In this document: in pieces, positions 1-8,033 of the stretch
How positions within the stretch are numbered: position 1 is the first letter of the stretch
How the letters are laid out: the number at the start of each line of letters is the position of its first letter
From: Bacteroidales bacterium UBA5515
Lineage (GTDB): Bacteria; Bacteroidota; Bacteroidia; Bacteroidales; P3
Reading direction: 5' to 3'
Assembly (NCBI GenBank): GCA_002423895.1
Contig: DIOL01000015.1
Location: 1 to 18,287, forward strand
DNA: 18,287 bases
Made by a program: the position numbers and the translations under genes
The notes under the pieces: model-generated
Told to the model about the DNA's origin: nothing
Databases searched by the model: none
The model's input: only the letters and a program-made list of their open reading frames with translations

Positions 1-115
<115 letters not shown>

Positions 116-231
116 AGAGATAGAAAATAAGAAAATGGATTAGAGATAATCCTTCATAGACTTTATATTTGGGCTATAAATTATAGAACAAATACTTTTC
201 GCTACTTTAAATTGGTTTCTTTTTTATAAAT
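116..231 (+). other. 16S to tRNA-Ile internal transcribed spacer
   Basis: This AT-rich spacer of about 116 bases lies between the 16S end and tRNA-Ile and should be transcribed as part of the rRNA precursor. It contains a small perfect hairpin at 137-152 (GGATTA, loop GAGA, TAATCC): six pairs closed by a GNRA-type loop, possibly a processing or folding element. A sequence near 200-211 (GCTACTTTAAAT) loosely resembles an rRNA boxA antiterminator, but the match is too weak to call. Confidence 0.7.
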
Positions 232-305
232 AGTCTCGTAGCTCAGTTGGTTAGAGCACTACACTGATAATGTAGGGGTCGGCGGTTCAAGTCCGCCCGA
301 GACTA
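232..305 (+). tRNA. trnI: tRNA-Ile (anticodon GAT)
   Basis: The full cloverleaf can be folded by eye. The acceptor stem is AGTCTCG (232-238) with CGAGACT (298-304), followed by discriminator A305. The D arm starts at 241 with GCTC and closes with GAGC. The anticodon stem is CTACA (259-263) with TGTAG (271-275) around the loop CTGATAA, giving anticodon GAT at 266-268. The T arm is GGCGG-TTCAAGT-CCGCC. The 3' CCA is not encoded. tRNA-Ile(GAT) is the usual first spacer tRNA of bacterial rRNA operons, but the normally following tRNA-Ala and 23S gene are absent here. Confidence 0.97.
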
Positions 306-306
306 C

Positions 307-330
307 AAAAGCCGTGAGGCTTTTTTGTTT
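307..330 (+). terminator. Intrinsic terminator directly after tRNA-Ile
   Basis: AAAAGCC (307-313), loop GTGA, GGCTTTT (318-324), running into a T-rich tract to 330. It begins two bases after the tRNA discriminator base. This is a classic rho-independent terminator and implies that the rRNA transcript ends here. Confidence 0.85.
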
Positions 331-345
331 TCATAATTGTGGATT

Positions 346-380
346 AGCGTGTGGATTATTTCTACACGCTTTCTTTTTTT
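346..380 (+). terminator. Second intrinsic terminator in tandem
   Basis: The stem is AGCGTGTGG (346-354) with CTACACGCT (362-370), nine pairs including one G-T wobble, with a seven-base loop. It is followed by TTCTTTTTTT to 380. The T tract lies on the right, so it stops rightward transcription (from the rRNA side), not the leftward gene that ends at 447. It backs up the first terminator 20 bases upstream. Confidence 0.8.
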
Positions 381-446
381 ATATATAAAGGATTAATTTT
401 CCTCGAATAGAGAAATAATACAATTAATAAGTAATAAATAATACTT

Positions 447-869
447 CTAATCCTTTTCGAATTCCAAAAACATTGATTTAAACTCTTCAGGAATTACCAT
501 TGATGAATTATTAGAGTGGTTGAATCCTGACAGAATTGTTTGACAGATGGATTTAACATTTCCTGTTTGAGTGTCAATCAAACGTTGTAACATTTTCATG
601 CTTTTATTCCCAAAGCTAATAATTTTTGTTTCTACGTTTATCTTGTCGCCTTGAAATATTGGTTCTAAAAAATCAATTTCAATGTGTACAATCACTACCA
701 TTATTTTACTCCAATCCACCTTGCTGCCCATTACAGCTTCAAAGTAATTTATCCTCCCAACATCAAAGTATTGAGAATGGTAGCTATTGTTAACGTGATT
801 TAATGCATCCAAATCACTAAATCGTATTTGGATTGGCATTCTGTGTTTGTATATATGTGTTTGTTCCAA
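447..869 (-). CDS. Acyl-CoA thioesterase, 4HBT/YbgC hotdog-fold family
   Basis: A 140-residue single-domain hotdog protein, the usual length for YbgC/FadM-type thioesterases, which hydrolyse acyl-CoA (or acyl-ACP) thioesters in the cytoplasm. The diagnostic N-terminal block is IRFSDLDALNHVNNSYHSQY (residues 15-34); D19/D21 sit where the family has its catalytic aspartate, and HVNN is typical of the FadM-like branch. The substrate cannot be told from sequence. The start is TTG at 869-867: an in-frame TAG lies two codons upstream, and the first internal ATG (residue 11, base 839) would remove the short N-terminal segment that Bacteroidota relatives usually have before PIQIRF. The gene diverges from tadA and has its own -7 box at 888-895. 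Confidence 0.88.
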   Translation of the reverse strand: MEQTHIYKHRMPIQIRFSDLDALNHVNNSYHSQYFDVGRINYFEAVMGSKVDWSKIMVVIVHIEIDFLEPIFQGDKINVETKIISFGNKSMKMLQRLIDTQTGNVKSICQTILSGFNHSNNSSMVIPEEFKSMFLEFEKD

Positions 870-887
870 TTTCTATTGTATTTTCGG

Positions 888-895
888 CAAAATTA
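888..895 (-). promoter_or_regulatory. Bacteroidota -7 box for the thioesterase gene
   Basis: Read leftward this is TAATTTTG, matching the TAnnTTTG -7 consensus of the Bacteroidota primary sigma factor. It lies about 18 bases before the TTG start at 869. I see no clear -33 TTTG. Confidence 0.5.
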
Positions 896-916
896 CAATA
901 TTTTGATTTGTTTTTG

Positions 917-924
917 TAATTTTG
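917..924 (+). promoter_or_regulatory. Bacteroidota -7 box for tadA-rel
   Basis: TAATTTTG matches TAnnTTTG and lies 20 bases before the tadA ATG at 945. It is the same octamer as the leftward box at 888-895, so the two divergent promoters are about 20 bases apart. No convincing -33 element is visible. Confidence 0.55.
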
Positions 925-944
925 TCATCATTTAAAGTTGATTT

Positions 945-1400
945 ATGAGTTCTGTTTTAGTTAAAGATGATGATTTTTATATGAATGAGGCACTAAAGGA
1001 AGCCAAATTTGCAATGAGTTTGGATGAGGTTCCAATTGGTGCAGTTATTGTGTGCAGAGATAGAATTGTTGCAAGGGCTCATAATCTTTCTCAACGTTTA
1101 AATGATTTCACAGCTCATGCTGAAATGCAGGCTTTCACAGCTGCTGCAAATGCTTTAGGGGGAAAATATTTGAACGATTGCACGCTATATGTTACTTTAG
1201 AGCCTTGTGTTATGTGTGCAGGTGCAAGTTATTGGACTCAAATAGGAAGGGTGGTTTATGGAGCAAAAGATGAAAAAAGAGGTTCTTCTCAATGTGGGGT
1301 AAATTTATTTCATCCTAAAACAAAAATTACATCAGGGGTTATGGAAGATGAATGTTTGGCTTTGATAAAAGAGTTTTTTAAGAAAAAAAGAGATATTTAG
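945..1400 (+). CDS. tadA: tRNA-specific adenosine deaminase TadA
   Basis: A 151-residue cytidine-deaminase-fold zinc enzyme that converts adenosine 34 to inosine in the anticodon of tRNA-Arg(ACG). The zinc and catalytic motif HAE is at residues 58-60 (H58 ligand, E60 proton shuttle) and PCVMCAGA at 87-94 supplies C88 and C91. These positions match E. coli TadA with an offset of one. The PIGAV segment near residue 30 is also typical. A guanine or free-nucleobase deaminase is the main alternative, but length and motif context favour TadA. The stop is followed four bases later by the rel start, so the two genes are probably co-transcribed from the -7 box at 917. Confidence 0.92.
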   Translation: MSSVLVKDDDFYMNEALKEAKFAMSLDEVPIGAVIVCRDRIVARAHNLSQRLNDFTAHAEMQAFTAAANALGGKYLNDCTLYVTLEPCVMCAGASYWTQIGRVVYGAKDEKRGSSQCGVNLFHPKTKITSGVMEDECLALIKEFFKKKRDI

Positions 1401-1404
1401 TTGT

Positions 1405-3642
1405 ATGTATATTATTGATGAAGATTTAGAGAGGGTAGAGATACTTAAAAGATATAAGCATCTTATTAAATTAATTTCTTCTACTGCTTCAAGAGAAGAA
1501 AAAAGGCAGGTAAGAAGAGCTTTTACGGTTGCACTAAAGGCTCATAGTGGTGTTAGAAGAAAAACAGGAGAGCCATATATTTATCATCCTATGGAGGTTG
1601 CCAGAATTGCAGCTGAAGATTTAGGACTTGGACCAACTGCTGTTGTTTGTGCTTTGCTTCATGATGTTGTTGAGGATACTGAATATTCTTTAGAAGATAT
1701 TAGAACTATATTTGATGATAGAGTTGCTCAAATAATTGATGGATTGACTAAAATTGAAGGAGTTTTTGATTATGCAACAAATTCCATTCAAGCAGAAAAC
1801 TTCAAAAAGCTTTTAACTGCGATGGGTGATGATGTTCGTGTAATTCTTCTAAAGTTATGCGACAGACTTCATAATATGCGTACTTTAGACTCTATGAGAG
1901 AGGATAAACAATTGAAAATTGCTTCCGAAACGCAAATGCTTTATGTCCCTTTAGCTCATCGTTTGGGACTATATCAAATAAAGAGTGAATTGGAAGATTT
2001 GGCAACACGCTATATTAATCCAAAAGGTTATAAAGAAATTATCGATAAGCTTAAAGATTCAGAAGAAGAAAGAGAATCGTTTATTAAAGAGTTTGCCGCT
2101 CCAATTAAAGAAGCTTTAACAAATAATGGTTATAAATTTGTTTGTTCTGCAAGAGTCAAATCCATAACTTCTATTTTGGGAAAGATAGAAAATAAAGGGG
2201 TTCAGTTCAATGAAATCTATGATATTTTTGCAATAAGAGTTGTAATTGACGTTCCAATTGAAGTAGAGAAAGTATCTTGTTTTTCTGTATATTCAATAAT
2301 TAACTCAATTTATCAAGAACAAAAACACGATAGACTTAGAGATTGGATTTCAAAACCTAAGAGCAATGGATATGAAGCATTACACTTCACTGTCCAGGCA
2401 AATAATGGACGCTGGGTTGAAATTCAAATTAGAAGTCAAAGGATGGATGACATTGCGGAAAAGGGACTTGCCGCTCATTACAAATACAAAGAAGTTAAAG
2501 AAGGAGAGTTGGATGAGAATTTGGATAACTGGTTAGAGAAAGTAAGAGAATTATTAGATAATCAATCTGCAAACGCAATAGATTTTGTTAATGACTTTAC
2601 TCTTAATTTAGTTACAGACGAAATAACAACCTTCACTCCAAAAGGGAAACCGATAATTCTTCCAAAAGGAGCAACAGTTTTAGATTTTGCATTTAATGTT
2701 CATACTCAGCTTGGAATAAATTGTATGGGAGCAAAAGTAAACTATAAGGTTGTTACTCTTGACCATCGTCTTAAGCCTTCAGATCAAGTAGAAATTATTA
2801 CTTCAAATATTTCATATCCTAAAGAAGAATACCTGTCATTTGTAAAAACATCCAAAGCAATACAAGGGATAAAGAATTATTTAAGAGATTATAGAAGAGG
2901 ATTTACTGATGAAGGGACTAAAAAGCTTCAAACAATTTTTTTAGAAATAGAAATTGAATATAATCAGGAGAACATTGATAAGCTTTCAAAGTATGTGGGA
3001 ATTCCTCAAAACATAGATTTATTCTACAAAGTTGCAAAGAATGAAATAACAGAGGAAGACATAAGGCATTGTTTTGATAAAAAGAAATCAAAGAAGTCAA
3101 CTTGGATGTTCTTGAAAAATCCTTTTGCTCCCAAAAGAGATAAAGAACAAGGAAAGCTTACACTTAAAGAAGAGATAGAAAGACAAATTGAAAGAAATCC
3201 TGAACAGGTTGTTATTAAACAAAATATGGAGAATATGAAATATATAACAGCTCCATGTTGCCGTCCAGTTCCAGGAGATGATATTGTTGGATTGATTAGA
3301 GAAAATTCAATTGAGGTTCATAGAACAACTTGCAACAAGGCTATTGATGAAATGAGCAAGTTTGGTCATAGAATCATTAAGGCTAAATGGAGGGAAAATG
3401 AAAAGATTACTTTCTTGGCAGGGATTAAAATTAAAGGAATAGATAGAAAGGGACTTTTGCAAGAATTGACAGGAGTTATTTCTGAAGGATGGAATATTAA
3501 TATTAGAGGTTTAGTTATGGAAAGCAGTGAAGGATTGTTTGAAGGAACCATGATGGTTTATATTTACGATGCAGAACAACTAAGCCGCCTAATAAAAAAT
3601 ATCGAAAGCATTGACGGGATTGATAGTGTTAGAAGAATATAG
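1405..3642 (+). CDS. rel: Bifunctional (p)ppGpp synthetase/hydrolase (RelA/SpoT family)
   Basis: A 745-residue long RelA/SpoT homolog, full length for the family, which makes and degrades the stringent-response alarmone (p)ppGpp. The hydrolase HD domain (about 25-200) looks intact: H61, the H86-D87 pair in LLHDVVEDT, and D153/N157 in DRLHNMRT, consistent with active hydrolysis. The synthetase domain (about 240-365) has the nucleotide-binding segment SKPKSNGYEALH (316-327) and E339-x-Q341. Then come a TGS domain (about 403-468, TTFTPKGKPIILPKGATVLDFA), a helical region, a zinc-finger-like CC...H...C set (C618, C619, H639, C643) and a C-terminal ACT domain (about 668-745). In Bacteroidota a single Rel usually does both jobs. 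The gene sits four bases behind tadA. Confidence 0.95.
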   Translation: MYIIDEDLERVEILKRYKHLIKLISSTASREEKRQVRRAFTVALKAHSGVRRKTGEPYIYHPMEVARIAAEDLGLGPTAVVCALLHDVVEDTEYSLEDIRTIFDDRVAQIIDGLTKIEGVFDYATNSIQAENFKKLLTAMGDDVRVILLKLCDRLHNMRTLDSMREDKQLKIASETQMLYVPLAHRLGLYQIKSELEDLATRYINPKGYKEIIDKLKDSEEERESFIKEFAAPIKEALTNNGYKFVCSARVKSITSILGKIENKGVQFNEIYDIFAIRVVIDVPIEVEKVSCFSVYSIINSIYQEQKHDRLRDWISKPKSNGYEALHFTVQANNGRWVEIQIRSQRMDDIAEKGLAAHYKYKEVKEGELDENLDNWLEKVRELLDNQSANAIDFVNDFTLNLVTDEITTFTPKGKPIILPKGATVLDFAFNVHTQLGINCMGAKVNYKVVTLDHRLKPSDQVEIITSNISYPKEEYLSFVKTSKAIQGIKNYLRDYRRGFTDEGTKKLQTIFLEIEIEYNQENIDKLSKYVGIPQNIDLFYKVAKNEITEEDIRHCFDKKKSKKSTWMFLKNPFAPKRDKEQGKLTLKEEIERQIERNPEQVVIKQNMENMKYITAPCCRPVPGDDIVGLIRENSIEVHRTTCNKAIDEMSKFGHRIIKAKWRENEKITFLAGIKIKGIDRKGLLQELTGVISEGWNINIRGLVMESSEGLFEGTMMVYIYDAEQLSRLIKNIESIDGIDSVRRI

Positions 3643-3693
3643 AGTTAAAGCTTGAGTTTTTTTAATCCAAATTAATAATAGATAAAAGGAAAC

Positions 3694-3781
3694 TCCACTT
3701 GTTAAAAATTAAACGGGACTTTTTTTAAAAAAGTCGGCATTTATGCAAAAAAAGTCGGTGATTAATTTTGATTAAGTAGGG
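3694..3781. repeat. Array A: degenerate palindromic repeats, 21-22 bp period
   Basis: This array fills the middle of the 251-base gap between rel and the TonB receptor gene. AAGTCGG occurs at 3731 and 3752 and AAGTAGG at 3774, steps of 21 and 22. On the left side the inverted form appears as CCACTT (3695) and GGACTT (3716), again 21 apart. The centre is a near-perfect palindrome, GACTTTTTT-T-AAAAAAGTC (3717-3735). It is the most worn of three arrays in the window that share this design (see 8958-9036 and 13657-13873). Because part of it is simple A/T tract, I am less sure of it than of the other two. Confidence 0.5.
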
Positions 3782-3893
3782 ATTTGTTTTTTTGTGGCTT
3801 TGATATAATAATCTTTTATTGAAAATAATTTATCTAACTATTCGTTAATCATTGTGTTTTGTCCTAATTTAGAATTATAAAATATATTAATTC

Positions 3894-6293
3894 ATGAATC
3901 CGAATGTACTTATGAAAAAGAAATTTCTTGTTCTGCTTATGCTGCTTTTAAGTTTGTCAACATATGTAAATGCTCAAAATCAGAAATCAAAATATATTAG
4001 GATTAGTGGTTATATGTTTGATGATAAAACAAAAGAAACACTTATTGGTGCAACAATTTACGAAATGAAAAGTAAGTTGGGGACAACAACTAATAATTAT
4101 GGTTTCTTTTCATTATCAATTCCAATGGGAGAGGTTGAGTTTTTTGTCTCTTATATTGGTTATGAGAAAATACTAATTAAGCAAAAACTTAATCACGACA
4201 CCACATTTAATATCTATTTAAAACCTTCTTCTTCGACTCTTCAAGAAGTTGTTATTGAAGATAAGAGTAGTGCTCAGCGTTTTATTGAAGACCCAACACC
4301 AGGAAAGATTGTGATTAATCCTTCAACTGTAACATCCTTGCCATCATTAACAGGAGAAAGTGATTTACTTAAATCATTACAGCTATTGCCAGGAGTTAAA
4401 AGTGGAACAGAAGGGACAACAGGATTATATGTTAGAGGTGGAAATGTAGATCAAAATCTTTATTTGATTGATGGAATTCCAATTTATAATCCTAATCACT
4501 TAATGGGATTTATTTCAACATTTAATACCGATGCAATTAAGAATATTGAATTTTATAAAGGTTCTTTTCCTGCAAGTTATGGAGGAAAAGTTTCTTCGGT
4601 TGTTGACGTTAGAATGAAGGATGGTAATAATAAAAGAATTCAAGGAGAAGCAAGCATTGGATTAATTTCTGCTAAATTAAATCTTGAAGGACCTATAATT
4701 AAAGATAAAACAACATTTAGTATTTCTGGTAGAAGAACATATATAGATATATTAACAAAACCACTTGTAGCATATATGAATAAAACTAATGATACTGATG
4801 TTGATTTTGGATATTTCTTCAGTGATGTAAATTTGAAATTAAACCACAAATTCTCTGCAAGTAATAGATTAACTGCAAGTTTGTATTGGGGAGAAGATAA
4901 ATTTACTTTTAGTTCAGAGGATGTTTACAGCAGTTCTACAGATAAAAGTACAGCAAATGTTAAGTGGGGAAATTTGATTGGAACAATAGATTGGGCATAC
5001 GAAATAAATAATAGACTCTTTTCTAATCTTTCTTTTTCATACAATAGATATCGTTCAAGTATGAATTCAATATTTGAGAGCACTTATGTTGAAAATGGAA
5101 GTAATTATGATTATAACTATGAGTTTGACTTTCTTTCAGGAATTGAAGACTGGTCAATGAAAAATAACTATAATTTCTATTTGAATGGATGGAATTCATT
5201 GAATTTTGGAGTTAACTATACTTACCATACCTATTCTCCTGAAATAACTTCTGTTTTGGCAGTTGACGGAACAACTATTGATGAAAAATATAATGTGAAT
5301 AACAGAATATATGGGAATGAAGTGATACTCTATTTGGAATACCAAATGAACTTTACTGAAAAGTTTTCAATAACACCAGGATTACATTATAACTTATTTA
5401 AAGTAGGCAATTCAACCTACCATTCCCTTCAGCCAAGATTTTCTTTGCGTTACTCCTTATTAAAGAATTTATCCCTAAAAGCAGGATACTCAATGATGAA
5501 TCAAAATATCCATCTTCTTGCAAATGGAATTCTTTCACTTCCTACAGACTTATGGGTTCCAGTTACTGATAGAATTTCTCCAATAACTTCTCATCAAGTA
5601 AGTACAGGAGTGTTTTATCAATTGAAGGATTGGGTAAATTTGAGTTATGAAGCATACTATAAGAGATTAAATAATGTGATTGACTATAAGGATGGCGTAT
5701 CGTCTTTTAATAGCAGTTCAGAAAAATGGGAGGATAAAGTTGCTCAAGGAATAGGAGAAGCTTATGGAATGGAGTTTTTGGTTCAAAGAGATAAAGGAAA
5801 CACAACTGGTTGGGTTTCTTACACTCTTTCATGGGCATTTAGAGAATATTCAAATGGAGAAATTAATGCAGGAAAAAGATTTTACGATAAATTTGATTCA
5901 AGGCATCAAGTTAATATAGTGATAACTCATAAATTTAATGATAATATAGATGCAACCTTATCATGGGTTTATAATTCAGGAAATAGAGTTTCTGTTCCAA
6001 TAGCATCTTATTATGATCCGTATAATGTTGAAGACCCTAATAATATCAATATAATAGAAGTATATGGAGAAAGAAATAATTATGTTATGCCTTCTTATCA
6101 CAGATTAGATGCAAGTGTAAACTTTCATAAGAAGAAAAAACATGGAACAAGGACATGGAGTTTGAATATATATAATGTTTATAATAGGAAAAATGCTTTC
6201 TTAATAATGACAAGCAATGATCCAAACAAACTTACGGCTTATAGCATTATGCCAATAATCCCAACAATTTCATATACATATAAATTAAAGTAA
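3894..6293 (+). CDS. TonB-dependent outer-membrane receptor with carboxypeptidase-like N-terminal domain
   Basis: A 799-residue outer-membrane active transporter driven by TonB-ExbBD. The signal peptide ends at about VNA-Q (residue 27). A CarboxypepD_reg-like beta-sandwich follows (about 35-112), then the plug domain (about 140-245, containing LYVRGGNVDQNLYLIDGIPI and YKGSFPASYGGKVSSVVDVR), and the rest is the beta-barrel. The annotated ATG gives MNPNVLMKKK; the in-frame ATG at 3912 (residue 7) would give a cleaner signal peptide and may be the true start. It is one base apart from a DUF4249 lipoprotein gene, a standard Bacteroidota pairing distinct from SusC/SusD. The ligand is unknown. No clear TAnnTTTG promoter is seen; TAATTTAG at 3865-3872 is the nearest match. 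Confidence 0.92.
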   Translation: MNPNVLMKKKFLVLLMLLLSLSTYVNAQNQKSKYIRISGYMFDDKTKETLIGATIYEMKSKLGTTTNNYGFFSLSIPMGEVEFFVSYIGYEKILIKQKLNHDTTFNIYLKPSSSTLQEVVIEDKSSAQRFIEDPTPGKIVINPSTVTSLPSLTGESDLLKSLQLLPGVKSGTEGTTGLYVRGGNVDQNLYLIDGIPIYNPNHLMGFISTFNTDAIKNIEFYKGSFPASYGGKVSSVVDVRMKDGNNKRIQGEASIGLISAKLNLEGPIIKDKTTFSISGRRTYIDILTKPLVAYMNKTNDTDVDFGYFFSDVNLKLNHKFSASNRLTASLYWGEDKFTFSSEDVYSSSTDKSTANVKWGNLIGTIDWAYEINNRLFSNLSFSYNRYRSSMNSIFESTYVENGSNYDYNYEFDFLSGIEDWSMKNNYNFYLNGWNSLNFGVNYTYHTYSPEITSVLAVDGTTIDEKYNVNNRIYGNEVILYLEYQMNFTEKFSITPGLHYNLFKVGNSTYHSLQPRFSLRYSLLKNLSLKAGYSMMNQNIHLLANGILSLPTDLWVPVTDRISPITSHQVSTGVFYQLKDWVNLSYEAYYKRLNNVIDYKDGVSSFNSSSEKWEDKVAQGIGEAYGMEFLVQRDKGNTTGWVSYTLSWAFREYSNGEINAGKRFYDKFDSRHQVNIVITHKFNDNIDATLSWVYNSGNRVSVPIASYYDPYNVEDPNNINIIEVYGERNNYVMPSYHRLDASVNFHKKKKHGTRTWSLNIYNVYNRKNAFLIMTSNDPNKLTAYSIMPIIPTISYTYKLK

Positions 6294-6294
6294 G

Positions 6295-7272
6295 ATGAGG
6301 ACAATTAAATATATATTAGTAGTTTTAATAGTTATGTTCTCTCTTTATGGTTGCGAATATGAAATAGACTATAAAGGGGAGTTGCCAAAAGACAAATTAG
6401 TAGTTGCTTCTTTTATTGAGGCTGATAGTGTTATTTCTTTCTCATTATATAAAAGTGCTAAGCCAGGAACATATAATAGTGGTAGTATAGGTTTTGAAAA
6501 AGCAAGTAGTAGTCAAAAAGATATATCAAGTGCTTATGTTACTGATGCCAAAGCAGAGCTTTATATTGATGGAGTATTAAAACAAACCCTTCTTCAAGCA
6601 TCAAACAATAATAAATATACCTTTACAGCAATTCCAAGAGATAATCAGAAAGTAGAAATAAAACTAAACTATAAAGATTATGCACAAGCAATAGGTAAGG
6701 CTAATCTTAATTTACCAATGCCAGATATTGACTCCTCTAATGTTATTTTGCAAAGAGGAACAGACCAATTTGGTAATACTTATTATAGACTTGTTGTTTA
6801 TTTAGAAATTAGAGATAATGGCAATAACGAAAATTACTATCAAATTGAACCAAATATAAATTATGATGATAATTATGGTGTTAGGAAAATAACATTAAGC
6901 AGTTCAGAACTATTATGGGAGAATATTCAAGGAGTATTCCAAGAAAATACCTCTACTTTTGAATCAAATATAAATCGTTTTGGCATTATTTCAAATAAGA
7001 AGTTTAAAGGAGAAGTTTATAAAGTAAAATTTGCTTTGGAGATTTATGATAATACTTTCTCAGTTGAAAAAGCAAATGGTAGAATATATGGAGATATAAG
7101 AGTTTCTTCAATTGAAAAACAAGCCTACAATTATCTTTTTACTTTAAATAGATATTATAATTCTTCATATATGAATGAACCGGTAATTATTTTGGATGGT
7201 ATAGAAAATGCATATGGATTTATTGGAGGGAAGAAAACAAAGAAGGTGAAAAATGTTAATTTGGTGTTTTAA
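6295..7272 (+). CDS. DUF4249 family lipoprotein, partner of the TonB receptor
   Basis: A 325-residue predicted lipoprotein. The signal sequence ends in the lipobox SLYGC with lipidated C20, and the next residues, EYEID, are acid-rich, similar to the lipoprotein export signal that sends Bacteroidota lipoproteins to the cell surface. The mature N-terminus (ELPKDKLVVASFIEADSVISFSLYKS) has the DUF4249 pattern; members are beta-rich proteins encoded directly after TonB-dependent receptors of this type. By analogy with SusD it may cap the receptor or help capture ligand, but this is inference. The start codon is one base after the receptor stop, so translation is likely coupled. Confidence 0.85.
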   Translation: MRTIKYILVVLIVMFSLYGCEYEIDYKGELPKDKLVVASFIEADSVISFSLYKSAKPGTYNSGSIGFEKASSSQKDISSAYVTDAKAELYIDGVLKQTLLQASNNNKYTFTAIPRDNQKVEIKLNYKDYAQAIGKANLNLPMPDIDSSNVILQRGTDQFGNTYYRLVVYLEIRDNGNNENYYQIEPNINYDDNYGVRKITLSSSELLWENIQGVFQENTSTFESNINRFGIISNKKFKGEVYKVKFALEIYDNTFSVEKANGRIYGDIRVSSIEKQAYNYLFTLNRYYNSSYMNEPVIILDGIENAYGFIGGKKTKKVKNVNLVF

Positions 7273-7283
7273 ATTTTGAGATT

Positions 7284-8033
7284 ATGATAAAACGTTATTT
7301 ATTAGTTTTTCTTTTTTGTGGAACAAGTATATTCCTTTTTGCTCAAGTAAAACCTGAAATTGATTGGGTAAGGGTTGAAGGAGGAAGTTTTATGATGGGA
7401 TGTGAAGAGAGTGATAAAGAATGTTATCCCGATGAACAGCCAAAACATAAGGTAAATATTTCTACTTTTGAGATTAGTAGATATGAAGTAACTGTTGGAG
7501 AGTACAAAATGTTTTGCAAGGCAACCAAAAGAAGTATGCCAAGTCCACCTCCTTATGGTTTTATAGATTCTCATCCAATAGTATATATTACATGGCAAGA
7601 TGCTATGGACTACGCAAAATGGATTGGAGGAAGACTTCCTACAGAGGCAGAATGGGAGTTCGCAGCAAAAGGAGGAATAAATAGCAAAGGATACACTTAT
7701 TCAGGAAGTAATAATTATGACGAAGTAGGATGGTGCTACGAAAATTCTTCAAATCAAACTCATCCAATTGGTCAAAAACTTCCTAACGAATTAGGCATTT
7801 ATGATATGAGTGGAAATGCTTGGGAATGGGTAGGAGATAACTATGAAATATTCTACTATAAAACAAGTCCATCCATAAATCCTAAAGGTCCCATGAAAGG
7901 CTTAGGAAAAGTTAATCGTGGAGGATGCTTTAGCTTCGATTTCAATTTAATGCGAACTTCTCACCGAAGAGGCTCAGGTGAAAATACTGCTGGTTTTGGA
8001 ACAGGATTTAGAGTAGCAAGAGATATTAAATAA
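7284..8033 (+). CDS. Exported SUMF1/FGE-fold protein, probably not a true formylglycine-generating enzyme
   Basis: 249 residues: signal peptide (MIKRYLLVFLFCGTSIFLFA, about 1-20) followed by one complete SUMF1 (FGE-sulfatase) domain. Family landmarks are VEGGSFMMGC (31-40), DEQPKHKVNISTFEISRYEVT (50-70), GGRLPTEAEWEFAA (115-128), MSGNAWEWVGD (175-185), RGG (212-214) and GFRVARD at the end. Real FGEs carry a pair of copper-binding cysteines shortly after RGG; here there is only C215 in RGGCF and no second cysteine in the following segment, so formylglycine formation is unlikely. Such proteins are often structural, binding or lipoprotein-associated (for example GldJ/GldK-like) in Bacteroidota. 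Eleven bases behind the DUF4249 gene, so probably the third gene of the receptor operon. Confidence 0.85.
   Translation: MIKRYLLVFLFCGTSIFLFAQVKPEIDWVRVEGGSFMMGCEESDKECYPDEQPKHKVNISTFEISRYEVTVGEYKMFCKATKRSMPSPPPYGFIDSHPIVYITWQDAMDYAKWIGGRLPTEAEWEFAAKGGINSKGYTYSGSNNYDEVGWCYENSSNQTHPIGQKLPNELGIYDMSGNAWEWVGDNYEIFYYKTSPSINPKGPMKGLGKVNRGGCFSFDFNLMRTSHRRGSGENTAGFGTGFRVARDIK

Noticed and set aside
200..211. boxA-like antitermination site in the 16S spacer
   Set aside because: GCTACTTTAAAT only loosely matches the TGCTCTTTAACA pattern, and no boxB or boxC context can be identified.
3643..3700. Intrinsic terminator after rel (T run at 3655-3662)
   Set aside because: No stable stem precedes the T run; the only complement (AAACTC near 3690) would need a loop of about 29 bases.
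7284..8033. Annotation as a catalytic formylglycine-generating enzyme
   Set aside because: The paired copper-binding cysteines after the RGG motif are missing, and no sulfatase gene is in the window.
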